This document shows positions 25,114 to 35,030 of a stretch of 64,000 bases of DNA, piece by piece (positions within the stretch are counted from its first letter, which is position 1; every line of letters begins with the position of its first letter). The DNA lies in the NCBI RefSeq assembly GCF_018613605.1, contig NZ_JAGGPU010000001.1, positions 186,001-250,000 on the forward strand, given 5' to 3'. Position numbers and translations under genes: made by a program. This DNA is from Pedobacter sp. ISL-64 (GTDB taxonomy: Bacteria > Bacteroidota > Bacteroidia > Sphingobacteriales > Sphingobacteriaceae). The notes beneath the pieces are model-generated. The model was not told the DNA's origin. It ran no database searches and worked only from the letters and a program-made list of their open reading frames with translations.

Positions 25114-25797
25114 CTAAGTCTCTTTTTTGATGACGTAGGCAATCATGTCTGTCCTGATCTCGAAACCCAATTTATGATAAAGTTTAATGGCGCCTTCATT
25201 ATCATTTCTAACATGTAAAAACGGTATTTCCGAACGGAGCAATATTCTTTTAATCTGTTCTTGTAAAATCTTAAAAGCATAACCTTTGCCTAAATGAACG
25301 GGATGGGTGCAAACTGCACTTACTTCACGGTAAGGGCTGGGATGGAATCGGTGTCCGGCCATAGCTGCCAATTTCCCATCAACAAATATACCTGTGTAAT
25401 TACTAAGCTCGATGGTTTTGGCTAGAAAAGGCCCCGGTTTAGTTAATTCCACAAGATCGATCATTTCTGTAACGTGTTCCAGACTAAGGTCTGTTATTCC
25501 AGTTGCATCTGCTGCTGGTATTTCCTTGCTGCGAAAAACAAATTGAAACATATCGATATGAGTTAACAATTCCCACTGTGCAGGTATTTCGACAGGTGTT
25601 TTGGAGAAAAATACAAAAAGGCTTTCTGCAGGGCTGATCTGATAAAGGGTGTTTAGGTTTTCCTGCGAATTATCTCTTAAGCCGGCAAATGCGGTGATAT
25701 CTTCGATATAATATTTTACCTCTTCAAGGCCTTTTGCAATATGGCTATGTCCGGATGTTAAGGCATAATAAATTGGATTATCCAATACGTGTTCCAT
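25114..25797 (-). CDS. GNAT family N-acetyltransferase (FR47-like)
   Basis: A 227-residue protein whose C-terminal half is a GNAT fold: VSAVCTHPVHLGKGYAFKIL supplies the acetyl-CoA loop and NEGAIKLYHKLGFE the last strands. The N-terminal 110 residues resemble the FR47-like subgroup and may bind substrate, which is unknown. A consensus -7 element TATCTTTG (25802-25809) ends 4 nt before the ATG, predicting a leaderless mRNA. The gene is single, between the CDGSH and hydrolase genes on the same strand. Confidence 0.85.
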   Translation of the reverse strand: MEHVLDNPIYYALTSGHSHIAKGLEEVKYYIEDITAFAGLRDNSQENLNTLYQISPAESLFVFFSKTPVEIPAQWELLTHIDMFQFVFRSKEIPAADATGITDLSLEHVTEMIDLVELTKPGPFLAKTIELSNYTGIFVDGKLAAMAGHRFHPSPYREVSAVCTHPVHLGKGYAFKILQEQIKRILLRSEIPFLHVRNDNEGAIKLYHKLGFEIRTDMIAYVIKKET

Positions 25798-25868
25798 CCG
25801 GCAAAGATATTAAATGCTAAATCAGGAGGAGGGTAAATTTTATGTGGATTAACTCAATGCACTCATAA

Positions 25869-26651
25869 CTATTGGTTTAAAAAAGTTTCCACCAGATGTG
25901 CCGTAATCTCAATTGTTTTATCGCTAATATCCGGATTAAGGTTTTCGCCAATCATAGCGCCATGCATACCAGGTAAAATAACCAGTTGCGCATTTGCAAT
26001 CAATCTCGACATTTTAACCAAATGTTCGGGCTTGATCACATCTTTATCTGCCACCATTAAAAGCGTATCGGCGGTAATTCCCCTCAGATCTTCAGCGCTG
26101 AGGTCGACAAAATCAAGCATGCGCTGTTTGTCCTTTTCGAACATCGTTTGCAGCGCGTTTTGATCTGGATTTACTGCTAAAAAAGCTGTTTTAAGCGGCT
26201 CCGGCATATGGTCGATGGTTGCATCTCCAAAGCCATTATAAAAGCCATCAATTAAACCTTCCCGTTGGTAATTGGCCGAAATGACAATGATTTTATTCAC
26301 CACAGCCGGATGGTGTGCTGCAATATGTAAGGTTGTTGTTCCGCCGTTGCTGAAGCCTAGAAAATTGGCTTTTGTTATTTTTAGCTGATTTAATAAAGTG
26401 GTCACATCTTTTGCATCCTGCTCAAAAGATTCTGCCTGGTCACGGTCGCTGGTACGTCCATGAGCCTGAAGCTCAACAGCTATAACCCGGCCGGATTTTG
26501 CCAAAAAAGGAATAAGTCTGCCGAATGAAGATTGAATGGTAGAACCGCCGCCATGTATCAATACCAGTGGAATTTCTCCCTCCCCGTAAATTTCATAATA
26601 CATGTTAATGCCATTTACCTTTTCATGTCCTGCTTTTTTATATGTTTCCAT
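25869..26651 (-). CDS. alpha/beta hydrolase
   Basis: A 260-residue alpha/beta-hydrolase. The oxyanion region is LIHGGGST, the nucleophile elbow is GFSNGG (Ser about 102), the acid is probably in VADKDVIKPEH and the His in LPGMHGAMIG. It lacks a signal peptide, so acts in the cytoplasm on an ester or related bond that cannot be named. A -7 element TAGATTTG (26677-26684 on the minus strand) sits about 25 nt before the ATG. Confidence 0.88.
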   Translation of the reverse strand: METYKKAGHEKVNGINMYYEIYGEGEIPLVLIHGGGSTIQSSFGRLIPFLAKSGRVIAVELQAHGRTSDRDQAESFEQDAKDVTTLLNQLKITKANFLGFSNGGTTTLHIAAHHPAVVNKIIVISANYQREGLIDGFYNGFGDATIDHMPEPLKTAFLAVNPDQNALQTMFEKDKQRMLDFVDLSAEDLRGITADTLLMVADKDVIKPEHLVKMSRLIANAQLVILPGMHGAMIGENLNPDISDKTIEITAHLVETFLNQ

Positions 26652-26753
26652 CGGTCTCGGTTTAAAATTTGCTATACAAATCTAAATAAGCTATTGGAAA
26701 ATAAGGTGCCAATAACAGACAAATTTAGGGTGGTTTGCGCCATTTGGAATATT

Positions 26754-27276
26754 AGAGCCTGTTTAAATTTGATACAATTATTTTACTTATCTAACATTTT
26801 TGTCACCCTGAGGGATAATTTATTTCATAAAGATCCTTATGATGTTAAAATATCAGCTGGTATATAATTCCCCTTTTTTAGAGGGGTGTCTGCAGGACGG
26901 GGTGTTCTATTTGTCCTAGCCGGGCAGGCCTTTTTCTTTTGGCACCAAAAGACCAGCAGAGCTAGCTTGAATGCAGTTGAAACATAAAGGCCCATGAAAA
27001 AACAAAAGTGTCGGCTGAAAATTTTTGTATTGAAGTTTCTGCATAGGCTTGGCCTGTGGATTCCCAAAAATTTGTTAGGCCGATTTATTAGAACGGGGAT
27101 ACGGTGCTGTGGCCTGGCTGGGTGGAAATTATAGCGCCGCAAACATCTTATTAGTAAACAATTGTAAATAACGTCAATGGTAGCGGAGTCGAAGTGACTT
27201 TAGTGTATCGAAAACGGGTCTTCGACTACGCTCAGACTGACATACTAATAATTTATAATAAAATTAAACAGGCTCT
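26754..27276. mobile_element. 523-bp element bounded by terminal inverted repeats
   Basis: AGAGCCTGTTTAAATTT at 26754-26770 is answered by AAATTAAACAGGCTCT at 27261-27276 (16 of 17 bases). Inside are further inverted words (TCACCCTGAGG, CGACTACGCTCAGACTGAC) and no credible gene. The right end touches the stop codon of the ROK gene. The layout is that of a MITE or nested repeat; target-site duplications are not obvious. Confidence 0.45.
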
Positions 27277-28529
27277 TACTTCTTAAGCTTTTTTACCTTT
27301 TTGATGTAGGCGCCTAAAAATTGATCGATACCTGTTGCTGCATATCCTAATAGCCTGGAGTTTTCGCCCAGCTCGGAAGAAACTATCGTTGTTTTTTCTC
27401 TAATTTGGGTCATGCAATAAGTGTTTATTGCCTGTTGCATGGGTAATGTGATGTATTGTTTGGCCCCGGCAATTTTGCCGCTTAAAATAATCAGTTCGGG
27501 GTTGAATAGCTGGATCAGAACAGCTATTCCTTTGCCCATATGAGTGCCAACATTGGAGAGCAGTTGAATAGCGTATTGATCACCTTTATTGGCTGCCTTA
27601 ATAATCAGGGCGGGCTCAATTCTTTCCAGTTCTTCGTTCGAGAGGTTGGTAAGCATAGAGTTTTTGCCCAATAAAATACCTTCTTTTGCCATTTCTGACA
27701 GCGCGTTTCCAGATGCAACGGTTTCGAGGCAACCGTGTTTTCCACAGTAACAGAGTGCGCCATTCTCTACAAAAGGCATATGGCCCAATTCGCCAGAGAA
27801 ACCGCAGGTGCCTTGCCTCAATTTTCCGTCCATTATAATGCCTAAGCCCACGCCCCAATCCATTAACAATACGAGTACATTCTTTTTGCCCTTAGCCATT
27901 CCGTGGGTAAATTCTGCCATTGATGAACCATTCACATCGTTTTGGATCACTACAGGTATATTTAGCATTTTTTCAAATGCGGCTGTTAAAGGGATATTTT
28001 CATCATCGCTTAAGAAATAACTGTAATTTTCTCCCTTTTCAGCATCAATTAAGCCAGGCATGCCAACACTGCAGCCAATAAACTGCCTATGCTGAATACC
28101 TGCCGACTTTAAGATATCCTGAAGGTGTGTATGTAAAATGTTGAAAAAATCAGTCCTGCTTTTTGAAATAGGCACCGAAATGGTTTTAACATCCAACACA
28201 AAATTATAATTGTTGTCAATAATGGCTATTTTGGTATGAAATAATTCAATGTCTATACAGAGAATAAGAATCTTTTTATCCTTTAAACGATAAAGGTCGG
28301 GTTTCCGCCCCCCAATAGATAAACCATAGCCCTTCTTTTCTATCCAGCCTTCATCAATCAGGCCAAGCAGAAGCTTCAGGATACTCGGCGTACTCATTTC
28401 CATAATTTCACATAAAGTAGAAACTGAAGATGCCCCTAAATTAAAAAGGTATTTTATGAGCTTGTGTTTTTGGATCGACTGCTTATCGTTGGTGTCTGAT
28501 GTTAGGTTATTTAATAGATTAAGATTCAT
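27276..28529 (-). CDS. ROK family transcriptional regulator (NagC/XylR type)
   Basis: A 417-residue protein. An N-terminal winged helix (about 15-75, SSVSTLCEIMEMSTPSILK) is followed by a ROK sugar-kinase-like domain with the zinc site GHMPF...CYCGKHGCLE (about 250-275) and ATP/sugar segments IDIELFHTK and VGLGIIMDG. ROK repressors release DNA on binding a sugar or sugar phosphate. It is divergent from the four-gene operon at 28755-36116, so its ligand is probably a product of that pathway. No operator dyad is obvious in the 225-bp gap. Confidence 0.9.
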   Translation of the reverse strand: MNLNLLNNLTSDTNDKQSIQKHKLIKYLFNLGASSVSTLCEIMEMSTPSILKLLLGLIDEGWIEKKGYGLSIGGRKPDLYRLKDKKILILCIDIELFHTKIAIIDNNYNFVLDVKTISVPISKSRTDFFNILHTHLQDILKSAGIQHRQFIGCSVGMPGLIDAEKGENYSYFLSDDENIPLTAAFEKMLNIPVVIQNDVNGSSMAEFTHGMAKGKKNVLVLLMDWGVGLGIIMDGKLRQGTCGFSGELGHMPFVENGALCYCGKHGCLETVASGNALSEMAKEGILLGKNSMLTNLSNEELERIEPALIIKAANKGDQYAIQLLSNVGTHMGKGIAVLIQLFNPELIILSGKIAGAKQYITLPMQQAINTYCMTQIREKTTIVSSELGENSRLLGYAATGIDQFLGAYIKKVKKLKK

Positions 28530-28754
28530 GTTGTTGATTGCACTATTTCGATAAATATAGGTAACTTCTATTAAAAATTTACTAAAGTTTTTTTAATACG
28601 TAAAGAAATCAACGATGTTTTGTCTTTATAATAATTTCTTATTAACATTAACCTTGTAATTTTAATCTAACCAGATCGATAAATCCTATGCTCCAGCATC
28701 CTAATGCTTTTGGAACCAAACTATCATATAAGTTTTTACAACACCAAGAAACAA

Positions 28755-30041
28755 ATGAAAACTAAAGAAGAACCACAAAATGAACAAAACACCAGACGCG
28801 ATTTTATCAAAAAATCTGCAATTGGCCTGGCAGCATTTACCATTGTCCCAAGGTATGTATTGGGCGGACAAGGATATCTTGCCCCAAGCGATAAATTAAC
28901 CAAAGCCGTAATCGGTGTTGGAGGAATGGGCAGAGGCCATTTTGGCTACGAAGGTACCCAGGTAGTAGCCATATGTGATGTTGATCAAAACCACCTTAAA
29001 CAAGCAGCATCAATGTTAGATAAAGGTGTAAAAACATTTAGTGATTATAGAGAACTGATACAATTACCTGAGGTAGATATTGTACACATTGCTACCCCGC
29101 CGCACTGGCATGGTATAATGGCTGTAGATGCTGCCAATGCAGGAAAAGACATTTGGTGCGAAAAACCAATGACACATACCATAGGCGAGGGCAAAAGGGT
29201 GGTAGAAGCGGTAAAACAGCATGGTAGAATGTTTAGGTTAAATACCTGGTTTAGGTTTAAAGATACCTTTTACGGAATGGGCACTACTGTAAAACCGATT
29301 AAAAAATTGGTAGATAGTGGTATGTTGGGCTGGCCATTAAAAGTAACCGTAAGTAAACATACGGGCTACGACTGGAAATTTTATTGGGTGGGCAAAGATC
29401 ATTTAGCGCCTCAGCCCGTACCGCCAGAATTAGATTATAATGCATGGTTAGGCCCTGCACCATATAAGCCTTACAATGCACACCGTGTTCACCAAACTTT
29501 TAGGGGTTATTGGGATTATGATGGTGGTGGATTAAGCGATATGGGACAACATTATATCGATCCGATTCAATACTTTTTAGGTAAGGATGATACCAACCCA
29601 ATTTCTGTAGAGGTTGATGCACCACAACAACATACCGATGCAGTAGGCATTTGGCGCAGGATTACCTATACTTATGCCGATGGCTGCCAGATTATTTTAG
29701 ACGGTGAAGGTAAAGATACCAATGTGCCTTATATAGAAGGTCCAAAAGGTAAATTGTATCCGGGTTTTAAATCTGATATTCCTGATCTGGAACGTAAACT
29801 GGCGCAATTCCCTGATCCTGATCCTGAGATTGTAGAATTTTCAGAATCGGTACGGACGAGGAAAAAATTCGCTTTAAATGAAGAGAACGGACACCGTTCA
29901 TGCAACATTGTAAATATTGGTTTGGCTGCCTTAAGATTGGGAAGATCGTTAAAATTCGACCCGGTTAAGCAAGAATTCGTAGATGATGAGGCTGCTAACA
30001 GATTGATTAATCCCGTAATGCGTGCACCATTTTCTATTTAA
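28755..30041 (+). CDS. Gfo/Idh/MocA oxidoreductase, Tat-exported
   Basis: About 428 residues from ATG 28755, just ahead of the twin-arginine signal TRRDFIKKSAIGLAAF; an ATG at 28704 would displace that signal. A Rossmann domain (AVIGVGGMGRGHFG) is followed by CEKPMTHT, the catalytic Lys motif of this family, and a C-terminal beta-sheet domain (WDYDGGGLSDMGQHYID). The enzyme would be folded with NAD before Tat export to the periplasm, the habit of Bacteroidota glycoside 3-dehydrogenases. It is the first gene of the operon and probably oxidises C3 of a glycoside. Confidence 0.85.
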   Translation: MKTKEEPQNEQNTRRDFIKKSAIGLAAFTIVPRYVLGGQGYLAPSDKLTKAVIGVGGMGRGHFGYEGTQVVAICDVDQNHLKQAASMLDKGVKTFSDYRELIQLPEVDIVHIATPPHWHGIMAVDAANAGKDIWCEKPMTHTIGEGKRVVEAVKQHGRMFRLNTWFRFKDTFYGMGTTVKPIKKLVDSGMLGWPLKVTVSKHTGYDWKFYWVGKDHLAPQPVPPELDYNAWLGPAPYKPYNAHRVHQTFRGYWDYDGGGLSDMGQHYIDPIQYFLGKDDTNPISVEVDAPQQHTDAVGIWRRITYTYADGCQIILDGEGKDTNVPYIEGPKGKLYPGFKSDIPDLERKLAQFPDPDPEIVEFSESVRTRKKFALNEENGHRSCNIVNIGLAALRLGRSLKFDPVKQEFVDDEAANRLINPVMRAPFSI

Positions 30042-30063
30042 AACATCTCAAATACAAACCATC

Positions 30064-33000
30064 ATGAACAAAAAAATATTATTGGTGCTGCTAACCATTG
30101 TAATGCTTACAAATGCATTATTTACGGCAAGGGCTCTGGCTCAAGATAAAAAAGACGAGAGAACTACAACCACACGTATTGCCGATCTGTTGGCACAATT
30201 ACCTGCCCGAGATGCTGCGCAACTAGAACGCAATATGAAAGAAGTTGCCGATTTAGGTGAAGAAGGTTATGTAACCTTGATTACTGGTTTAACCGCTTCT
30301 GAAAAAGGAAACAACGCCCTTATTGAGTATGCAGTAGGTGGTTTTACTGCTTATGCTACCAAAACTGGTCAACAGAATTTAAGGAGTATGGCCATCAGCG
30401 CCTATTGCAAAGCGTTACCCAAACTAACCGATAAACAGAACAAAGCATTTATCATCAGTCAGTTCGATTTAGTAGGAAATGATGCTGCGGTAGCCTGTTT
30501 AACAGATTATCTTGCTGACGAACAATTGGCTGATGAAGCATCGAGAGCACTGGCCAAAATTGGTACTGCCTCTGCTACAAATGCATTGGTTAGTGGCTTG
30601 AGTAAAGCAAACGGCAAAGCAAAAATTGCCATTGTAGAAGCATTGGGCCATACTAATGCTAAAGCAGCAGCTACAGCTATTGCGCCATTGGCTACTGGAA
30701 CAGATAAAGCATTAACCAAGGTAAGTTTGTATGCACTGGCCAATATTGGCGATGCATCTGCTAAAGAAATTTTGATAAAGGCTGCTGAACAAGCTGGTTA
30801 TAAATACGACCAAACCAATGCGGTTGCGGCTTTATTGGTGTACGCACAGAAAAACGTAGCAACAGATAAAGTGGGAGTGGAAGCAATAGCCAAAACAATA
30901 TTAGAAAAAGCAACGGCTGATGATCAGGTAAACGAACGTACTGCGGCCTTAAAATTACTTTCGGCAACACAAACCGATCAACAAGCCTTGTTAGCTGCCA
31001 TGACCGATAAACAGTTCGAATTTCGTGCGGCTGCGGTTAAATTTGCTGCTGCAGGTGTAAATGATACCAATAGTGCAGCCTGGGTAAGCCAGTTAAAAAA
31101 GGTTGATGCCCCAACTCAGGTTTCTATTTTAGACATGCTTGGCAATAGCAAAGCAAAATCTGCATTGCCAGCCGTACTCAAACTAATTAAAAGCGACGAT
31201 CAGCAGGTAAAACTGGCTGCAATTAACGCCGCTGTAAAACTTGGACAGGAAGAGGTTATAGACGATCTGTTGAAGTTAATGGGCAAAGGAGATACAGCAG
31301 ATATTGCCGGCATTTCTAATGGTATTTTAAGAATAAAAGGCGAAAGTGTAGCCACTAAAATTGGCGCTTATCTTCCGAAAGCTAAACCAGAAGTGCAGGT
31401 TGCCTTAATTAATATTTTAGCTGCCCGTGCAGCAACAAGCCAAACGGAAGTTATTTATACTGCATTAAATAGTAAAAAACCTGAAGTACGAAAAGCAGCA
31501 TACCTTTCATTACAACATGTAGCAGTAGCTGAAAATAAAGCACAATTATTTGATCTTTTAAATAAAACCACCGATACCGGCGAACTTACTGCTGTACAGG
31601 ATGCCATTATTGCTTCGGTAAAAGGATCAGCAGATAAAGCGGCACAAACCAATGCCATTGTCCAGCAAATGAGTAATACACCTGCTGATAAGAAATTGTT
31701 GTTTTATAAGGTACTGGGCAGTTTAGGTGGCCAGCAATCGTTAAAATCGGTGTCAGAAGCTTACGCCACAGGCGACGATGCCACCAAAAAAGCCGCAATT
31801 GAAGCACTTTCTTCATGGTCGGATGCAGGCTCGACGGATGCATTGATCGGTATTGCACGCAGCACGACCAATCCAGACTTTTTGAACCAGGCGATTGTGG
31901 GTTACTTAACTTTGGTAAGAAATACAAAGTACCCAGCTGAGCAGCGCTTATTATTGTTGCGCAATGCGATGGCAGTGGCTAAAACACCAGTACAACAACA
32001 GCAGATTCTTAAAGATACCGAACAGGCCAAATGTTTTAATGCGATTGTATTTGCAGGTCAGTATTTAGATAATGTTACTTTACAACAGGCTGCTGCAAAC
32101 ACGGTGATGAATATTACCATGGCTGGAACTTACAATGGCGACATTGTAAAAGGCTTATTAAATAAAACCATTACAGTAATTACCGGAGGCGATGCCGGTT
32201 ACCAGAAAGAAGGTATGCGTAAGTATATTTCTGAAATGAAAGCCGGCGAAGGCTTTGTTCAGGTTTTTAACGGCAAAGATTTATCCGGCTGGAAAGGACT
32301 TGTGGCCGATCCGATCAAAAGATCAAAAATGGATGAAAAAGCCTTAGCCGAGGCGCAAACAAAAGCTGATGCCGAAGCAAAGGAAAGCTGGAAAGTGATT
32401 AATGGCGAGCTACAGTTTCAAAGTCATGGCAATAACCTTGCTACTGTTAAAAAGTATGGCGATTTTGAAATGTTGGTAGACTGGAAAATCATCGATGATA
32501 AAAAAGGAGAAGGCGATGCGGGTATTTACCTGCGCGGTACACCACAGGTACAGATCTGGGACCTTGCCCGTACAAAAGTTGGTGCTCAGGTCGGTTCGGG
32601 TGGTTTGTACAACAATCAAACGAACGAAAGTAAACCGCTTAAAGTAGCCGATAACAAGTTAGATGAATGGAATACATTCAGAATCTTAATGAAAGGCGAC
32701 CGTGTTACCGTTTATCTGAACGGACAGTTGGTTACCGATAATGTAATCTTAGAAAATTATTGGGACAGAAGTTTGCCGATTTTCGCAGAAGAGCAGATCG
32801 AATTGCAGGCACATGGCTCGCCGGTTGCTTACCGCGATATCTACATCAAAGAAATTCCTCGTCCAAAACCTTTTGAACTCAATGCACAAGAGAAAAAGGA
32901 AGGTTATAAAGTATTGTTCGATGGAACCAATATGCATAGCTGGACAGGTAATACTACTGATTACGTTATCGAAGATGGAAACATCGCTATCCGACCAAAA

Positions 33001-33537
33001 CCAGGTAAAGGATCAGGAGGTAACTTATTTACCAAAGAAGAATTCAGCGATTTTGTTTACCGTTTCGAATTTCAGTTAACCCCAGGTGCAAACAACGGTT
33101 TAGGAATCAGAGCTCCTTTGGAAGGTGATGCTGCTTACGTGGGTATGGAACTGCAGATACTGGATAATGATGCGCCAATTTATAAAGACCTGAAAGTGTA
33201 CCAGTACCATGGTTCGGTTTATGGTACTATCCCTGCCAAAAGAGGGTTTTTAAAGCCTTCGGGAGAGTGGAACTATGAAGAAGTGATTGCCAAAGGATCG
33301 AAGATTAAAGTGATCTTGAACGGCACTGTAATTTTAGATGGCGATATCGAACCATTTAAGAAAAACGGCACACCAGATCATAAAGAACATCCGGGTTTAT
33401 TACGCGAAAGCGGACATATCGGCTTCTTAGGTCATGGTTCTCCTGTTCAGTTCCGCAACATCAGGATTAAGGATCTGAGCAAGAAAGAGACAGCTCAAAA
33501 AGAAACTGATACAAAAGTTACAGGTAAAAAGAAATAA
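30064..33537 (+). CDS. HEAT-repeat protein with two DUF1080 (3-keto-glycoside hydrolase-like) domains
   Basis: About 1157 residues from ATG 30064, with a signal peptide (LLVLLTIVMLTNALFTARALAQ). Residues about 40-710 are HEAT/armadillo-like helical repeats (LADEASRALAKIGTASATNAL pattern). Two DUF1080 concanavalin-like domains follow at about 728-930 (FVQVFNGKDLSGWKG) and 946-1140 (YKVLFDGTNMHSWTG). DUF1080 proteins cleave 3-keto-glycosides in known Bacteroidota. The second domain keeps more of the family motifs. The helical part may dock the Tat-exported dehydrogenases in the periplasm. The start overlaps the end of the previous gene's stop region by a 22-bp gap, indicating one transcript. 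Confidence 0.8.
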   Translation: MNKKILLVLLTIVMLTNALFTARALAQDKKDERTTTTRIADLLAQLPARDAAQLERNMKEVADLGEEGYVTLITGLTASEKGNNALIEYAVGGFTAYATKTGQQNLRSMAISAYCKALPKLTDKQNKAFIISQFDLVGNDAAVACLTDYLADEQLADEASRALAKIGTASATNALVSGLSKANGKAKIAIVEALGHTNAKAAATAIAPLATGTDKALTKVSLYALANIGDASAKEILIKAAEQAGYKYDQTNAVAALLVYAQKNVATDKVGVEAIAKTILEKATADDQVNERTAALKLLSATQTDQQALLAAMTDKQFEFRAAAVKFAAAGVNDTNSAAWVSQLKKVDAPTQVSILDMLGNSKAKSALPAVLKLIKSDDQQVKLAAINAAVKLGQEEVIDDLLKLMGKGDTADIAGISNGILRIKGESVATKIGAYLPKAKPEVQVALINILAARAATSQTEVIYTALNSKKPEVRKAAYLSLQHVAVAENKAQLFDLLNKTTDTGELTAVQDAIIASVKGSADKAAQTNAIVQQMSNTPADKKLLFYKVLGSLGGQQSLKSVSEAYATGDDATKKAAIEALSSWSDAGSTDALIGIARSTTNPDFLNQAIVGYLTLVRNTKYPAEQRLLLLRNAMAVAKTPVQQQQILKDTEQAKCFNAIVFAGQYLDNVTLQQAAANTVMNITMAGTYNGDIVKGLLNKTITVITGGDAGYQKEGMRKYISEMKAGEGFVQVFNGKDLSGWKGLVADPIKRSKMDEKALAEAQTKADAEAKESWKVINGELQFQSHGNNLATVKKYGDFEMLVDWKIIDDKKGEGDAGIYLRGTPQVQIWDLARTKVGAQVGSGGLYNNQTNESKPLKVADNKLDEWNTFRILMKGDRVTVYLNGQLVTDNVILENYWDRSLPIFAEEQIELQAHGSPVAYRDIYIKEIPRPKPFELNAQEKKEGYKVLFDGTNMHSWTGNTTDYVIEDGNIAIRPKPGKGSGGNLFTKEEFSDFVYRFEFQLTPGANNGLGIRAPLEGDAAYVGMELQILDNDAPIYKDLKVYQYHGSVYGTIPAKRGFLKPSGEWNYEEVIAKGSKIKVILNGTVILDGDIEPFKKNGTPDHKEHPGLLRESGHIGFLGHGSPVQFRNIRIKDLSKKETAQKETDTKVTGKKK

Positions 33538-33567
33538 GTTAAATTTAGCATTATAACAGGTTGAATA

Positions 33568-35022
33568 ATGATAGAAGATAAGGCAAATTCGAAAACAGAA
33601 AATTCGAGAAGAAACTTTATTAAAACAACAGCACTTGCTGCCGCTGGATTTATGATTGTACCCCGCCATGTGTTGGGTGGGCCAGGTTTTCTGGCGCCAA
33701 GCGATCGTTTGCAATTGGCTGGAATAGGTGCAGGTGGAAAAGGAGAGGGCGATATTGCCAGTATTGTTAGGGGAGGAAAAACAGATGTTGCTTTTTTATG
33801 CGATGTAGATGATAGAAGAGCTGCAAATTCTCTAAAAAACTTCCCAAAGGCAAAATATTACAAAGATTATCGTGAGTTATTGGATAAAGAAGGCAAAAAC
33901 ATTGATGCCGTAACGGTATCAACACCCGATCATACCCACGCGCAAATTGCCATGGCAGCCATGCAATTGGGCAAACACGTGTATGTGCAAAAACCTTTAA
34001 CGCACGATATTTACGAAGCCAGAATGTTAACCGAAGCCGCAAACCGCTATAAAGTGGTTACGCAGATGGGTAATCAGGGTGCTTCGGGCGATGGCGTAAG
34101 AAGACTTCAGGAATGGTACGATGCAGGCAGGATAGGTAAAGTTCATACCGTTTACTGTTGGACTAACCGGCCAGTATGGCCACAGGGAATTTCGTGGCCA
34201 AGTGGAAAAGCCGAAATACCGAAAGAACTCGATTGGGATTTGTGGTTAGGTAGTGCTCCATACAAAGAATATGTAAATAAACTGGTTCCCTTTAACTGGA
34301 GGGGATGGTGGGATTACGGCACCGGAGCCATTGGCGATATGGGCTGCCACCTAGTAGAGCCTCCTTTTAGGGTGTTAGGTCTGGATACTCCAATCAGCGT
34401 AGAATGCAGCGTAGGCAGTGTATATGTTGATGAATTTAAGCGTGCTTATTTAGCGGAAAGCTGTCCGCCATCAAGCCACGTCATTTTGACTTTCGCTAAA
34501 ACGCCAAAAACCAAACATGAGGTTCAGGTGCATTGGATGGATGGAGGCATTAAACCAGAACGTCCGGAAGAATTGGGACCTAATGAAAGTTTCGGTGATA
34601 ATGGTGTGCTTTTTATTGGCACAAGAGGTAAGATGATCTGTGAAACCTATGGCAAAAATCCAAAGTTGTTACCACTCTCTCGCAACGAATCAGATAGAAC
34701 GAAAATCACTATCCCGCGTATCGCTAATCAGGAAGAAGGCCATTATACTCAGTTTGCCGAAGCCGCCATTGCCGGTTATGGAAAAATGGAACTGAGTTCG
34801 CCATTTGAAATTGCCGGACCACTTACCGAAACTTTATTGATTGCCAACCTGGCCATTAGGGGCACAGATGTACAACGCAGAGATGCAGCAGGTAAAATCA
34901 GTTACCCAGGCAGAGATATCAAAATGCTTTGGGACAAAATAAATATGAAGGTGACCAATTTTGATGAAGTAAATCAATTTGTGAAACGCGAATACCGTAA
35001 AGGCTGGACGTTGGGGGTTTAA
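33568..35022 (+). CDS. Gfo/Idh/MocA oxidoreductase, Tat-exported
   Basis: A 484-residue paralogue of the first oxidoreductase. It has a Tat signal (NSRRNFIKTTALAAAGFMI), a dinucleotide-binding domain (LAGIGAGGKGEGD), the VQKPLTHD catalytic-lysine motif and a C-terminal substrate domain (WWDYGTGAIGDMGCHLVEP). It lies 30 bp after the DUF1080 gene and 8 bp before the next oxidoreductase. Two differently built periplasmic dehydrogenases in one operon suggest different sugars or opposite directions (oxidation and re-reduction). Cofactor and substrate are inferred from family. Confidence 0.85.
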   Translation: MIEDKANSKTENSRRNFIKTTALAAAGFMIVPRHVLGGPGFLAPSDRLQLAGIGAGGKGEGDIASIVRGGKTDVAFLCDVDDRRAANSLKNFPKAKYYKDYRELLDKEGKNIDAVTVSTPDHTHAQIAMAAMQLGKHVYVQKPLTHDIYEARMLTEAANRYKVVTQMGNQGASGDGVRRLQEWYDAGRIGKVHTVYCWTNRPVWPQGISWPSGKAEIPKELDWDLWLGSAPYKEYVNKLVPFNWRGWWDYGTGAIGDMGCHLVEPPFRVLGLDTPISVECSVGSVYVDEFKRAYLAESCPPSSHVILTFAKTPKTKHEVQVHWMDGGIKPERPEELGPNESFGDNGVLFIGTRGKMICETYGKNPKLLPLSRNESDRTKITIPRIANQEEGHYTQFAEAAIAGYGKMELSSPFEIAGPLTETLLIANLAIRGTDVQRRDAAGKISYPGRDIKMLWDKINMKVTNFDEVNQFVKREYRKGWTLGV

Positions 35023-35030
35023 GATTTAGT

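Noticed and set aside
28530..28754. ROK operator in the divergent gap
   Set aside because: Only half-dyads such as TTTACTAAA are seen; no convincing palindrome, so no operator was annotated.
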